Part shown: piece after piece, positions 17,262-28,017 of the stretch
Layout of the letters: every line of letters begins with the position of its first letter
Position numbering within the stretch: the stretch's first letter is position 1
From: Erythrobacter sp. JK5
Lineage (GTDB): Bacteria; Pseudomonadota; Alphaproteobacteria; Sphingomonadales; Sphingomonadaceae
Direction of reading: 5' to 3'
NCBI RefSeq assembly: GCF_018205975.1
Contig: NZ_CP073577.1
Coordinates: 2,604,001-2,668,000, forward strand
DNA length: 64,000 nt
Program-made: the position numbers and the translations under genes
The notes under the pieces: generated by a model
What the model was told of the DNA's origin: nothing
The model's input: the letters and a program-made list of their open reading frames with translations, nothing else
Database searches by the model: none

Positions 17262-18266
17262 TCACAACCGCTCCAGCATCAGCGCCTGCATGTCCGTTTC
17301 CGGACGCGGGCCGTAATGCGAAATCACTTCCGAGGCCGCGATCGCGCCGCGCTTGAGGCACTTGGTCAGCGGTTCGCCCTTGGCGAAGCCCGACAGGAAC
17401 CCGGCGGCGAACTGGTCGCCCGCGCCGGTCGTGTCGACCACCCTGGTCACCGGCACCGCCGCGACTTCGGCGCGGGTACCGTGCGCGATCGCCACCGCAC
17501 CCTTTTCGCTGCGGGTTGCAACCAGCACCGGAACCTTGTCCTTCACCGCTGCAATCCCGGCCTCGAAATCGTCTTCGCCCGTCAGCGTCGCCAGCTCGCT
17601 TTCGTTGACGAACAGGATATCGATCACCCCGTCATCGATCATGGCGCGGAAATCGCCGCCGTGGCGGTCGATCACGAAGCTTTCGGAGGCAGTGAAGGCG
17701 ATCTTGCGGCCCGCCTCACGCGCGACCTTGATCGCGCGGCGCATTGCCCGGCGCGGCTCTTCCGGATCCCACAGATAGCCCTCGAGATAGAGGATCGCGC
17801 CGCTTGCGATCAGCTCTTCGTCGAGCGCGGCGGCAGGCAGGTACTGGCCCGCGCCGAGGAAGGTGTTCATCGTCCGCTCGCCATCGGGAGTGACGAAGAT
17901 CAGCACCCGCCCGGTTGCCGGTTCGCCATCCCGCGCCGGAGTGTCGAAATCGATCCCGGTGGCGCGCATGTCGTGGCGGAACACCTTGCCGAGCTGGTCG
18001 TCGGCAACCTGGCCGATGAAAGCGCATTGCAGCCCGAGCGTCGATAGCCCCGCCAGCGTGTTCGCCGCCGATCCGCCGGAAACCTCGCGCGCGGGCGGCA
18101 TCGCGGCGTAGAGCTCTTCGGCACGGGCCTCGTCGATCAGGGTCATGCCGCCGCGGTTGAGCTGGAGCTCGTCGATCAGCTCCTCCTGGCACGAGGCAAT
18201 CACGTCGACCACGGCATTGCCGATGGCGATCACGTCATAACGCGGCGCGGCTGCGGAATCTGGCAC
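17262..18266 (-). CDS. PfkB-family carbohydrate kinase (adenosine kinase-like)
   Basis: 334 residues of the ribokinase fold. The N-terminus YDVIAIGNAVVDVI, GGSAANTLAGLSTLG near 64 and the C-terminal signature DTTGAGDQFAAGFL (catalytic Asp in the GAGD anion hole) are all present. Alphaproteobacterial members of this form are usually annotated adenosine kinase; ribokinase-like sugar kinases cannot be excluded from motifs alone. Start is GTG 18266. It is convergent with the cytochrome gene, with only 4 bp between the stops. Confidence 0.9.
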   Translation of the reverse strand: MPDSAAAPRYDVIAIGNAVVDVIASCQEELIDELQLNRGGMTLIDEARAEELYAAMPPAREVSGGSAANTLAGLSTLGLQCAFIGQVADDQLGKVFRHDMRATGIDFDTPARDGEPATGRVLIFVTPDGERTMNTFLGAGQYLPAAALDEELIASGAILYLEGYLWDPEEPRRAMRRAIKVAREAGRKIAFTASESFVIDRHGGDFRAMIDDGVIDILFVNESELATLTGEDDFEAGIAAVKDKVPVLVATRSEKGAVAIAHGTRAEVAAVPVTRVVDTTGAGDQFAAGFLSGFAKGEPLTKCLKRGAIAASEVISHYGPRPETDMQALMLERL

Positions 18267-18422
18267 TTGAAATCACCTGTCTGCTTGAAAGTCCGGGAGG
18301 TGGCGCTCCGCATAGGGATGAGACCTGCAACCTGCAATGGTCGAGATCGCTCGCACGCCGTTGCGGATCACCACCGATCGGGGTTTGACTTGACGCGGGA
18401 AGCTGGCGCATCTGCCTCGGTC

Positions 18423-19130
18423 GTGAATTCCGTGATCGCCTCGCTGCTTAAGGCCATACGCCAGCTCGCCGATCCGGCGGTAGTGAGAGTTGCCGCGAAG
18501 AGCATCGCGATCACCGTCCTGATCTTCGTGCTGGCCGGGTTCGTCCTGTATTACGCGCTGGTCCTGGGACTCGCGCGGGTCGGCCTCGACGGCGGAGGAT
18601 TGGCGGGGGCGACCGCGGCCGTGCTGATCGCTCTGGTCGCCTTCTGGTTCCTGTTTCGCGTCGTGGCGCTAGGGGTGCTGCAGTTCTTTGCCGACGAGAT
18701 CGTGGCAGCGGTCGAGGCGCGGCATTATCCCGATGCGGCAAAGCGGGCCACGCCGCTGCCGTTCCGCCGCGACCTCGCCAACTCTTTGCGTGGGATCGGG
18801 CGCGCGCTGCTGTTCAACCTGATCGCGCTGCCCATCGCGATCCTGCTGGTGTTCACCGCGATCGGTCCGGCAATCGTGTTCCTGCTGGTCAACGCGGTGC
18901 TGCTGGGGCGCGAGCTGACCGACATGGCATGGTTGCGGCATTGCGGCGATCCGCCCGGGCCGACGCCGGTGTCGGGGATTCAGCGGTTTGCGCTCGGCGG
19001 TGCGATCGCCGCCATGATGCTGGTGCCGTTCGCCGGGCTGCTCGCCCCGATCATCGGTGCGGCGGCGGGGACCCATGTCACACTCGGCGCGATGGGCCGC
19101 CGCGCACCGGAGGATCCGGCGCATGCGTAG
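18423..19130 (+). CDS. EI24-type multi-pass membrane protein
   Basis: About 235 residues with five or so long hydrophobic segments, resembling the EI24/CysZ-like family of bacterial membrane proteins. The open frame extends back to 18267, but residues encoded before 18423 look non-coding, so the GTG at 18423 (VNSVIASLLKAI) is the preferred start; GTG 18435 is also possible. The last 8 bases overlap the next lipoprotein gene. Substrate or role unknown. Confidence 0.75.
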   Translation: MNSVIASLLKAIRQLADPAVVRVAAKSIAITVLIFVLAGFVLYYALVLGLARVGLDGGGLAGATAAVLIALVAFWFLFRVVALGVLQFFADEIVAAVEARHYPDAAKRATPLPFRRDLANSLRGIGRALLFNLIALPIAILLVFTAIGPAIVFLLVNAVLLGRELTDMAWLRHCGDPPGPTPVSGIQRFALGGAIAAMMLVPFAGLLAPIIGAAAGTHVTLGAMGRRAPEDPAHA

Positions 19131-19527
19131 CCTCGTGGCAGTTGCGGTACTGTTCGCGGTGTCGGCCTGCGCCGGGGGATCGGCGAGGGTGCCGACCCGA
19201 CCCTCCGCAGCGCCCGCCCCGGTCGCAGCCGCACCGCCTGCGGGAGCATTCAAGGCCCCGCAAGTGCTACGCGGGCGCGGGCTCGACGGGATCATCGGCG
19301 CCCGCGCAACCACCCTTACGGCACGGTTCGGAAGCGCCCGGATCGACCTGACCGAAGGCGACGCGCGCAAGCTGCAGTTCGCCAGCGATCGCTGCGTGCT
19401 CGACGTGTTCCTCTACCCGCTCGAGGCCGGGGCGGAACCGGTCGCCACCCATGTCGAAACACGCTGGCGGGCAGGCGGAGCCGAAGCCGACCGTGCGGAC
19501 TGCATCGCGGAGATAGATCGCGGCTGA
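19123..19527 (+). CDS. small lipoprotein, hypothetical
   Basis: 134 residues. Lipobox VSAC near residue 16 marks a lipoprotein, followed by a Pro/Ala-rich spacer (about 20-45) and a compact domain with two conserved-looking Cys (in DRCVLDVFLYPLE and RADCIAEI) that could pair. No family was recognised. ATG 19123 overlaps the EI24-type gene by 8 bases, so the two are translationally coupled. Confidence 0.8.
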   Translation: MRSLVAVAVLFAVSACAGGSARVPTRPSAAPAPVAAAPPAGAFKAPQVLRGRGLDGIIGARATTLTARFGSARIDLTEGDARKLQFASDRCVLDVFLYPLEAGAEPVATHVETRWRAGGAEADRADCIAEIDRG

Positions 19528-19602
19528 AGCGGCTTGGTAACTCCGTCTTAAGCGTGTTCGTGCCATAGCGCCTCGCAAAGCTATGAGGGGTTGAACCGGC
19601 TT

Positions 19603-20556
19603 ATGACGACGCATTTCAAAGAGCTCGCACAGCGCGTTGCGGCCGATGGACAGGTAACGGCAGACGAGGTGCTGGCGCTGCGCCGCCAGGGCTGGGGCGA
19701 CGGTGCCATCTATCAGGACGAGGCCGAGGCCCTGTTTGCGATCAACAACGTGCTCAAAGAGCGCGACAGCGAATGGTGCGACTTCTTCGTCGAGGCGATC
19801 GGCGAATTCGTGCTCAACGGCACACCGCCGCGCCTGCAATGCAACGACAGCGAAGCCCAATGGCTGATCGCGCAAGTCGATCACGACGGCATCGTCGAAA
19901 GCCTCGTCGAGCTCGAAACCATCGTTCGCATCATCGAACGCGCCGAAAACGTTCCGGTGCGGCTCAAGAACTACGTGCTCGAACAGGTCGAGCGCGAAGT
20001 GCTGACGGGCGTCGGCCCGACCCGCTGCGGCGGGGAGCTTTCGGCCACGCATATCAGCTCGGCCGAATGCCGCATCCTGCGCCGGGTGATCTTTGCCAGC
20101 GGAGGCTACGGCCCCGCGGCGGTCAGCCGGTTCGATGCCGAGTTGCTGTTTCGCCTGAAGGACGCGACGCTCGAAGACGAAAACGCGCCGGAATGGGCCG
20201 ACCTGTTCGTCGACGGGGTAGCCAATTTCCTGCGCGGCTTCACGCTCGACAACGCGCAGCTGAGCCACGAGCGCAAGCTCGAACTGGTGAAGTTCGTCGA
20301 GAGCGAGAGCAAGGGCCATGCGGCCTTCATCGCGGCAATGATGCAGAGCCGCGCCGGGATCGGCGAGCGGATCGGCTGGGCGGTCGAGCATCTGCGCGGC
20401 ACCGATGGTCCGCAGAACGACTATCTCGGCGATCTCGCTGCGGGCGACGAAGTCACCGACACCGAGCAGAGCTGGGTCGATGCGCAGATTGCGGGCGATG
20501 GACAGGTGGACGACCTCGAACGTCGCCTGATTGCGCGACTGCTCGAAGAGGATTGA
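19603..20556 (+). CDS. hypothetical cytoplasmic protein with DGxVxxxE-type helical repeats
   Basis: About 317 residues, acidic, without signal or membrane segments. Two stretches of the form ADGQVTADEV (near residue 17) and GDGQVDDLER (near 303) resemble the acidic turn seen in TerB-like helical proteins, and the intervening sequence is helical. No firm family assignment. ATG 19603 is preferred over TTG 19591 because AGGGG lies upstream at ribosome-binding distance. Its end faces the convergent gene at 20561, 4 nt away. Confidence 0.7.
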   Translation: MTTHFKELAQRVAADGQVTADEVLALRRQGWGDGAIYQDEAEALFAINNVLKERDSEWCDFFVEAIGEFVLNGTPPRLQCNDSEAQWLIAQVDHDGIVESLVELETIVRIIERAENVPVRLKNYVLEQVEREVLTGVGPTRCGGELSATHISSAECRILRRVIFASGGYGPAAVSRFDAELLFRLKDATLEDENAPEWADLFVDGVANFLRGFTLDNAQLSHERKLELVKFVESESKGHAAFIAAMMQSRAGIGERIGWAVEHLRGTDGPQNDYLGDLAAGDEVTDTEQSWVDAQIAGDGQVDDLERRLIARLLEED

Positions 20557-20560
20557 GGCG

Positions 20561-21124
20561 CTACTCGGTTTCGAAGTCGAGCGGCGCTTCCGCCCCGCCT
20601 TCCTTCGGTAGCGGGCCGCGTGGTGGTACGGCAGGCACCGGGATACCCGCTTCGGGAGGCCTGCGGCGTTTCGGCATTGTAGCCTCAAGGATCGAGAGCA
20701 GGATCGCCCGGTGCGGACCATCCAGCGCCGACAATACGCGCTGCACTCGCGAATTGGTAACCCGGTCGGACTTGCGCCGATTGCCTTCGTCGAATGAACC
20801 CGCTCCTGGGCGGCGGTCTGACCTCAGGCTCTGCATCACCGCTTCGAAATGGGCGATCTCGGCTTTTATCAGAATGCGCTCTTCCTGATCGTGCGTTCCG
20901 GCGAGTTTGGCCTTCAGCTTGAGCACTTCGCTGTCGAGAACGGCAATCACATGCAACAATGAATGAGGTCGCGGGGGAGAGCGTCGCTTTTCAAGGCGGG
21001 CCCTTGCCTCCTTGCTGCGCAACAGGCTTTCGAGCGTCCGACGAGCGGCATAGCGGCGATGCTCGTCCGCATGCCGCATCAGCTCTTCGTAGCGCTTCCT
21101 GTAGTCGCGTCTCGGCTCGTTCAT
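20561..21124 (-). CDS. hypothetical protein, charged and helical
   Basis: 187 residues rich in Arg, Lys and Glu, with probable long helices at about 8-50 and 62-105 and a Pro-rich tail. No signal peptide or recognised domain. The coding frame is clean, and the gene sits 65 bp downstream of the suf operon on the same strand, so it could be read through from it, though nothing links it to Fe-S assembly. Function unknown. Confidence 0.6.
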   Translation of the reverse strand: MNEPRRDYRKRYEELMRHADEHRRYAARRTLESLLRSKEARARLEKRRSPPRPHSLLHVIAVLDSEVLKLKAKLAGTHDQEERILIKAEIAHFEAVMQSLRSDRRPGAGSFDEGNRRKSDRVTNSRVQRVLSALDGPHRAILLSILEATMPKRRRPPEAGIPVPAVPPRGPLPKEGGAEAPLDFETE

Positions 21125-21189
21125 GCGAGGTGTCTTATCACACCAACACGGCCCGCGCCATATGGCTTGCGCATCCTAAATGCTGCGCA

Positions 21190-21582
21190 TCACACCATGA
21201 AGCTTTCGCCGCAGCCGCATGCGCCCTTGGCGTTGGGATTGTCGAACACGAAACCGGCGGTGAAATCATCCTCGACCCAGTCCATGGTCGAGCCGACGAG
21301 ATAGAGCACGCTCGCGCCGTCAATGTAGAAGGTGCCGCCGGGGGTTTCGATCTTCTCGTCGAACCTGGTTTCCTCGGTGACGTAATCGACCGAATAGGCA
21401 AGTCCCGAGCACCCGCGGCGCGGGGTCGACAGCTTGACCCCGATCGCGCCCTCGGGGGCCTGGCTCATCAGGTGCGCGATCCGGTCTTCGGCGCCCTTGG
21501 TCAGGATCACGGCGGCGGGTGCTTCGAGCCGCCGCTTCGACAAGCTCAGCGGCTCCTCAGTATGGGCGGGTTTATCGGTCAT
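21190..21582 (-). CDS. sufA: A-type Fe-S cluster carrier (SufA/IscA family)
   Basis: 130 residues. The three invariant cysteines of A-type carriers are present: GCSG around residue 79 and the C-terminal CGCGESF. These proteins receive clusters from the SufBCD scaffold and pass them to apo-targets. ATG 21582 was chosen since it overlaps the sufT-like stop by one base (TGATG). It is the last gene of the suf operon here. A second, shorter homologue occurs at 55278. Confidence 0.93.
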   Translation of the reverse strand: MTDKPAHTEEPLSLSKRRLEAPAAVILTKGAEDRIAHLMSQAPEGAIGVKLSTPRRGCSGLAYSVDYVTEETRFDEKIETPGGTFYIDGASVLYLVGSTMDWVEDDFTAGFVFDNPNAKGACGCGESFMV

Positions 21583-22079
21583 CACAGCATCCCCAGTTCG
21601 AGCCGCGCTTCGTCGGACATCTTCTCCGGCGACCATGGCGGATCCCACACCAGATTGACCTCGGCATCGCGAATCCCCGGCACCGAGGAAGCACGCAGCT
21701 CGACTTCGCCCGGCATCGTTTCGGCAACCGGGCAGTGCGGCGTGGTCAGCGTCATGGTGATCGTCGCATCGGCCTCGTCATCGACCTCGACGCCGTAGAT
21801 CAGCCCCAGATCGTAGATATTGACCGGAATTTCCGGGTCGTAGATTTCCTTGAGCGCCTCGACCACTGCCGCCTGCAAGTCGCTCCCGGGACCGCCCGCC
21901 GCGCCTGCCTCGGGCTGCTTGTTCAAGAACCCTTCGAGGTAATCGCGCTCGCGCTTTGGTGCGGCCGTCGCGTCGTCGCCATCGACCGCGTCGGAGACTC
22001 GCGCGCGCGGCGGCTTTGCCACCTCGTCGTTGGGGGCCGGAGCGGCCACGAAATCCTTTTCGTCCTGCGGCTTGTTCAT
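21582..22079 (-). CDS. sufT: SUF system protein SufT-like (MIP18/DUF59)
   Basis: 165 residues: a variable, acidic N-terminal extension (about 1-60) then a MIP18/DUF59 domain with EIYDPEIPVNIYDLGLIYG and the TLTTPHCPVAE segment holding the conserved Cys. DUF59 proteins in suf operons act as auxiliary Fe-S maturation factors. ATG 22079 lies 4 nt after the sufS stop. Symbol is given by operon position and domain. Confidence 0.9.
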   Translation of the reverse strand: MNKPQDEKDFVAAPAPNDEVAKPPRARVSDAVDGDDATAAPKRERDYLEGFLNKQPEAGAAGGPGSDLQAAVVEALKEIYDPEIPVNIYDLGLIYGVEVDDEADATITMTLTTPHCPVAETMPGEVELRASSVPGIRDAEVNLVWDPPWSPEKMSDEARLELGML

Positions 22080-22083
22080 GGCG

Positions 22084-23310
22084 TCATGCCTTTCCAAAAA
22101 TCCGGCGGGTGCGGGCGATGCCTTCGAGCAGCGCGTCGATATCGGCGTCGGTCGAATAGAGCCCGAAGCTGGCGCGCGCGGTCGCCGGGACACCGAGATA
22201 ATCCATCAACGGCTGCGCGCAATGGTGCCCGGCGCGGATCGCGACATTGGCCTCGTCAAGGATGGTGCCGAGATCGTGCGGGTGGATGCCGTCTATCGCG
22301 AAGCTGACGATACCGGCGCTGTCGGCGGGGCCGAACACGGTGACATCGTTCATCGCGGCGAGTTCGCGGCGCAGACGCGCGACCAGACCTGTTTCGGCGG
22401 CATGGATACGGTCGAGCCCGATTGTGCTGACGTAATCCGCAGCGGCAGCGAAGGCGATCGCCTCGGCAATCGCGGGGGTCCCCGCTTCGAAGCGCTGCGG
22501 TGGCGGAGCGTAGGTGGTCTTTTCGAACGTCACGCGGTCGATCATCGCGCCGCCGCCTTCCCACGGGGGCATGGCGTCGAGAATGTCCGCTTTCGCCCAC
22601 AGCGCGCCGATCCCGGTCGGTCCGTAGAGCTTGTGCGCGGAAAAGACGTAGAAATCGCAGCCAAGCGCCGCGACATCGACCGGCATGTGCGGCGCGCTCT
22701 GGCAGCCGTCGAGCAGCAGCTTGGCACCGACCTTGTGCGCCATCGCCGCCGCGCGCGGCGCATCGAGCACGCTGCCCAGCACATTGGAGACATGCCCGAA
22801 GGCCACCAGTTTGTGCTGATCTGTGAGCATGGCCCCGGCGGCGTCGAGATCGATCCGGTGATCGTCGGTCAGCGGGCAAACGTCGATCACGGCACCGGTC
22901 GCTTGCGCGACCATCTGCCACGGCACGATGTTGGAGTGATGCTCGAGCCGAGAGAGCAGGATGCGGTCGCCGGACTTCAGGTTTGCCCGGCCCCAGCTGT
23001 TGGCCACGAGGTTGATCGCCTCGGTCGCGCCTCGCGTAAAGACGATCTCGTCCTCCGCACCGCCAAGCAACGTGGCAATCCGCCGCCGCGCCGCTTCATA
23101 GGCGAGCGTCATCTCCGCCGAGCGTGCATAGACCCCGCGATGGACCGTGGCATAATCCTCCCCCAGCGCGCGTGCCATCGTCTCGATCACCGCACGCGGC
23201 TTTTGCGCCGTCGCGGCGGTGTCGAGATAATGCCACGGCGCGCCGTCGCGGGTCACGAGGCCCGGAAAGTCGGCGCGCAGGTCGCGCGTCATGGCGGCCG
23301 GCGCGTTCAC
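22084..23310 (-). CDS. sufS: SufS-type cysteine desulfurase
   Basis: About 408 residues, PLP-dependent, fold type I. Visible: HRGVYARSAEMT near the N-terminus, SRLEHHSNIVPW, VFSAHKLYGPTGIG with the Schiff-base Lys, and the catalytic-loop Cys in IRAGHHCAQPLM. It removes sulfur from cysteine for transfer to SufBCD; a SufE partner is not in this window. GTG 23310 was chosen because it overlaps the sufD stop (GTGA); ATG 23292, six codons later, is a plausible alternative. Confidence 0.95.
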   Translation of the reverse strand: MNAPAAMTRDLRADFPGLVTRDGAPWHYLDTAATAQKPRAVIETMARALGEDYATVHRGVYARSAEMTLAYEAARRRIATLLGGAEDEIVFTRGATEAINLVANSWGRANLKSGDRILLSRLEHHSNIVPWQMVAQATGAVIDVCPLTDDHRIDLDAAGAMLTDQHKLVAFGHVSNVLGSVLDAPRAAAMAHKVGAKLLLDGCQSAPHMPVDVAALGCDFYVFSAHKLYGPTGIGALWAKADILDAMPPWEGGGAMIDRVTFEKTTYAPPPQRFEAGTPAIAEAIAFAAAADYVSTIGLDRIHAAETGLVARLRRELAAMNDVTVFGPADSAGIVSFAIDGIHPHDLGTILDEANVAIRAGHHCAQPLMDYLGVPATARASFGLYSTDADIDALLEGIARTRRIFGKA

Positions 23311-24065
23311 AGCGTCGCACCTTCCAGAACTTCGAGTGCCGCTTCGAGCAGTCGCTCGCGTTCCGCCTCGTCCTCCAATTCGACGAAGGCATCGCCGAGA
23401 AAGGCCTGCACCAGCAGCCGCTGCCCCAGCTCCGGCGGAATGCCGCGCGCAGCCATGTAATAGCGCGCCGCTTCGTCGAGCTCGCCCACGGTCGCGCCGT
23501 GCGCGCATTTCACATCGTCGGCGAAAATTTCGAGCTGCGGCACCGCGTTGGCGCTGGCTCCGGCCTCTAGCAGCAAGCCCTTGAAATCCTGCGCAGCGTC
23601 GGTCTTCTGCGCGCGCCGGGCGACCTTGATCTCGCCGAGGAAGTTGCCGGTGGCCTTGCCCCAATGGACGCTGCGCACGGTCTGGTTGCTGGTGGCCTCC
23701 GGTTCGGCATGAACGGTGGTGGTGACGAATTCGCGCACTGCATCGCCGCCGCCGATCGTCACGCCGCCGAACTCGAAATGCGCGCCTTTGCCCAGGGTCA
23801 CTTCCACTTCGACGCGGGTGTAATCCGTGCCCAAAATCGTGACGAACATCTCCGCGCGCGCGCCTTCGCCGAGCGTCAGGCGGATGCGGTGCAGTTCGGG
23901 CCGGTCGCTGCCGACCACCATGCAGTGCCGCTGCGTCTCGCCATCCGCGAGCGCGATCTCCTGCCACGCATCGAGCGCGTCCGCGCCGAGCCGCTCGAGC
24001 GCGGAGATGTCCGCGTAGCGCCAGGCTTCGTCGCGTCGGGAGGGCAGGGTCGCCGCCTCAGGCAT
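23307..24065 (-). CDS. sufD: Fe-S cluster assembly protein SufD
   Basis: 252 residues, shorter than enterobacterial SufD (about 420) because the N-terminal region is reduced, as is common in this group. The right-handed beta-helix core is recognisable from the HAEPEATSNQTVRSV, KTDAAQDFKGLLL and DDVKCAHGATVGELDE segments shared with SufB. SufD is a scaffold subunit of the SufBC2D complex. It overlaps sufC by 8 nt upstream and sufS by 4 nt downstream. Confidence 0.93.
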   Translation of the reverse strand: MPEAATLPSRRDEAWRYADISALERLGADALDAWQEIALADGETQRHCMVVGSDRPELHRIRLTLGEGARAEMFVTILGTDYTRVEVEVTLGKGAHFEFGGVTIGGGDAVREFVTTTVHAEPEATSNQTVRSVHWGKATGNFLGEIKVARRAQKTDAAQDFKGLLLEAGASANAVPQLEIFADDVKCAHGATVGELDEAARYYMAARGIPPELGQRLLVQAFLGDAFVELEDEAERERLLEAALEVLEGATL

Positions 24066-24807
24066 CGGCCATCACCGCGTCGTAGCCTTCCTCTTCGAGC
24101 CGCAGCGCGAGTTCGGGTCCGCCGGTTGCAACGATGCGCCCACCGGCGAGCACGCTGACCTTGTCGGGCTTCACCACGTCGAGCAGGCGCTGGTAGTGGG
24201 TGATCAGCAGCACGCCCTTGTCCGGCTGGCGCATGATCGCGTTGATCCCGTCGCCGACCACGCGCAACGCGTCGATATCGAGGCCGCTGTCGGTTTCGTC
24301 GAGCACCGCGAAGGCGGGATCGAGAATGCCCATCTGCACCATCTCGGCGCGCTTTTTCTCACCGCCAGAAAAGCCGACATTGACCTGCCGCTTGAGCATT
24401 TCCATGTCCATTTTCAGCAGCGCGGCCTTGTCCCTGGCGAGCTTCAGGAACTCGCCACCCGACAGCGGTTCCTCCCCGCGATACTTGCGCTGCGCATTGA
24501 GCGCCTCGCGCAGGAACTGGACATTGGAGACGCCGGGGATTTCGACCGGATACTGGAAGCCCAGGAACAGTCCGGCACCCGCGCGCTCGTGCGGATCGAG
24601 GTCGAACAGGTCCTGGCCGCGGAACGTCACCGTACCTTCGGTAACCTCGTAGCCCGGCTTGCCGCCCAGCACATGCGCCAGCGTCGATTTGCCCGCACCG
24701 TTGGGGCCCATTATTGCGTGGATCTCACCCGCTGCCACCTCGAGCGTCAGGCCGCGCAGAATTTCCTTGCCGTCGATCTCGGCGCGAAGGTTATCAATTC
24801 TGAGCAT
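24058..24807 (-). CDS. sufC: Fe-S cluster assembly ATPase SufC
   Basis: 249 residues, ABC-type ATPase. Walker A GPNGAGKSTL near residue 34, the FSGGEKKRAEM signature near 145, Walker B FAVLDETDSGLD and the H-loop LLITHYQR are present. SufC powers structural changes in SufBC2D that drive cluster assembly. The start overlaps the preceding hypothetical gene by 14 nt. Confidence 0.96.
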   Translation of the reverse strand: MLRIDNLRAEIDGKEILRGLTLEVAAGEIHAIMGPNGAGKSTLAHVLGGKPGYEVTEGTVTFRGQDLFDLDPHERAGAGLFLGFQYPVEIPGVSNVQFLREALNAQRKYRGEEPLSGGEFLKLARDKAALLKMDMEMLKRQVNVGFSGGEKKRAEMVQMGILDPAFAVLDETDSGLDIDALRVVGDGINAIMRQPDKGVLLITHYQRLLDVVKPDKVSVLAGGRIVATGGPELALRLEEEGYDAVMADA

Positions 24808-25288
24808 CGAGCGGTTCGCTTTCCTGGACGGGTTCCTGCACAGGACGGTTGAGCAGGAGCCCGTCGCCCTGATTCTCGCGATATTCGACCTGCCGCGCCT
24901 CCGCGCGCTGAAGCCGCTGGGTGAACTGGTTGTCGAGATCGCGCCCGCGCGCGATGTGGATCATGCCGATATTGCCGAACAGCCGGTCGACCTCTTCGGG
25001 CGTCAGCTTCGTCTTGGCCCCGATCATGGCCGCGTTCGATCGCGTGATCGCCTGCGCCGCGATGTCGGCGCATCGCGGAATGTCAGAGCGGTGCTGCATC
25101 TCGAAATCGGCCACCCCGCGCACGATCCTGTTCGAGCTGCCGAGGCAGTTGCGATATTGCACCACGAACGGGCGAATGATGCGCGGATATTCGACCGTCC
25201 AGGTTTCCGGCTCATCGTTCTTGATGGCGACCGCGGTTTCGGTCGCTCCCTGAAGGCTCATCGCCAGTGCAAGTGCGGTAGAGATCAT
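24794..25288 (-). CDS. secreted hypothetical protein within the suf operon
   Basis: About 164 residues, beginning with a probable signal peptide (MISTALALAMSLQGA). Two Cys (in YRNCLGS and IPRCADI) may form a disulfide; the C-terminal 35 residues are polar and low in order. No family recognised. ATG 25288 was chosen because it begins the signal; the frame upstream overlaps the DUF559 gene. Its 14-nt overlap with sufC and its place between sufB and sufC indicate co-expression with the suf genes, but a periplasmic protein has no obvious job in Fe-S assembly. Confidence 0.7.
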   Translation of the reverse strand: MISTALALAMSLQGATETAVAIKNDEPETWTVEYPRIIRPFVVQYRNCLGSSNRIVRGVADFEMQHRSDIPRCADIAAQAITRSNAAMIGAKTKLTPEEVDRLFGNIGMIHIARGRDLDNQFTQRLQRAEARQVEYRENQGDGLLLNRPVQEPVQESEPLDAQN

Positions 25289-25292
25289 GGTG

Positions 25293-25805
25293 TCAGTCCT
25301 GGCTTTCCGTTTCATCGATGGGTGAATGGCTGCGATCGCCATGGTCGCGCGCCCGGCGACTGGATCGCTTTTCCTCGATCCGCTGGCGCATTCCCGCAGT
25401 GATCCGCGCGAGCACACCGTCCATGTTCTCGAGCACTTCGCTGGCCTTGACCCGCATCACCTTTATCCCGACCGCTTCGAGGCTCTTGTCGCGGCGGGTC
25501 GCGAGCGCTTCGTTGTCGCCTTCCTCGAAGATATCGACCGCCATGCCGAGCGAGTGGCAGTTGAAATCGACGATCGCGCTGCCAACCACGGCGTGGCGTT
25601 TGAAGGTGTGACGACCGAGATTGGCAGAGGCGAAGCGCTTGGCGAGCGCCTTGTGCGCGTCGGACGAAAACCGCCGCCGCTCGCGCGCCTGGCTGTGCAG
25701 CTCATCGAGCCGCGATTCCGAAATCTTCCAACCGCGCCCCTTCTTGTTGAGATTGGGCGCGGTTTCGGAGGTGTCCTTGAGGCCTAAAGTCTTGCGGGTG
25801 GTCAT
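25293..25805 (-). CDS. DUF559-type (Vsr/PDEXK-like) protein within the suf operon
   Basis: 170 residues. The central part (RRFSSDAHKALAKRFA, VGSAIVDFNCHSLGMAVDI, LEAVGIKVMRVKASEVLEN) fits the DUF559 family, which is related to very-short-patch endonucleases. The PD-(D/E)XK acidic residues appear partly kept (VDFN, AVDIFEEGDN), but activity cannot be judged. It lies between sufB and sufC, with its start overlapping the preceding small membrane protein gene (ATGA). Confidence 0.75.
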   Translation of the reverse strand: MTTRKTLGLKDTSETAPNLNKKGRGWKISESRLDELHSQARERRRFSSDAHKALAKRFASANLGRHTFKRHAVVGSAIVDFNCHSLGMAVDIFEEGDNEALATRRDKSLEAVGIKVMRVKASEVLENMDGVLARITAGMRQRIEEKRSSRRARDHGDRSHSPIDETESQD

Positions 25806-26067
25806 TGGGCAGGACTTACCGCGCCAGAGTACGCGCTTCCTAAGGCGCCAAGTAAAGCCTCAATCGCCAATATTGCCAGTAGAATGCCCGTATTGAAGGC
25901 CGGGACCACCATTATCCAGAATTGGACTGGGCGGCACGATCGATCAGTAGCGACCCCAGATTGTGAAGGCTTGCCCGATAGGTTGCCTGTCTGAAACCAA
26001 AGCCTCGCGACCCCAATGAAGAGGAAGGCCAGAAAAGCGAAAAAGGCAAAGGCGACCAGAGATGTAA

Positions 26068-26071
<4 letters not shown>
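25802..26071 (-). CDS. small two-segment membrane protein within the suf operon
   Basis: 89 residues with two hydrophobic segments (about 3-27 and 51-75). The GTG start overlaps the sufB stop (GTGA) and the end overlaps the DUF559 gene start (ATGA), which argues that it is a real gene despite having no recognised family. The local sequence is visibly richer in A/T than the suf genes around it, so it may be a recent insertion. Function unknown. Confidence 0.6.
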
Positions 26072-27551
<1,480 letters not shown>

Positions 27552-27555
<4 letters not shown>

Positions 27556-27980
27556 GCCGCGTGCTCTTTGGGCTGAATTGCAGGGGCGGCGCGCAATTGG
27601 TCGAGCGTAACCTCGGCCAGCGCGCTGCGGAGTTTCCGGTTGATGATCGGCCAGTGCGGCTTCATCGTGCAGCCGGTCTCGAAATCGCACTCGCCGTGCT
27701 CGATACAGGCGGTGAGCGTGATCGGACCCTCCACCGCTTCGACGATGTCGGCAACCGTGATCGCTGCCGCCGGGCGACCGAGCTGCAGACCGCCGCCCGC
27801 GCCGCGCACGGACCGCAGCAGACCCGCCGCCGTGAGCTTGGAGACGAGCCGCTGCACCGTCGGCACCGGAAGCCCCGTCTCGCTCGCCAGCTCCGCCGCA
27901 CTCACCCGCCCGTCACCGCAATGCGTCGCCGCCTGAACCATCGTGATGACGGCATAATCGGCGAGGTTGGACAGGCGCAT
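27552..27980 (-). CDS. Rrf2-family Fe-S-responsive regulator (IscR/SufR-like)
   Basis: 142 residues. The winged helix-turn-helix (about 1-80) includes [13 protein letters not shown] and [14 protein letters not shown]. Three Cys at about 104, 110 and 117 in [13 protein letters not shown] match the cluster-ligating cysteines of IscR-type proteins. It heads the suf operon and overlaps sufB (ATGA), so it probably represses the operon when clusters are plentiful. A palindrome closely matching the IscR type-1 consensus lies 38 nt upstream of its start. Confidence 0.93.
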
Positions 27981-28017
27981 GGTGAGGCTCGTAATCCGCT
28001 AGTTGCGAGTGGTTCTT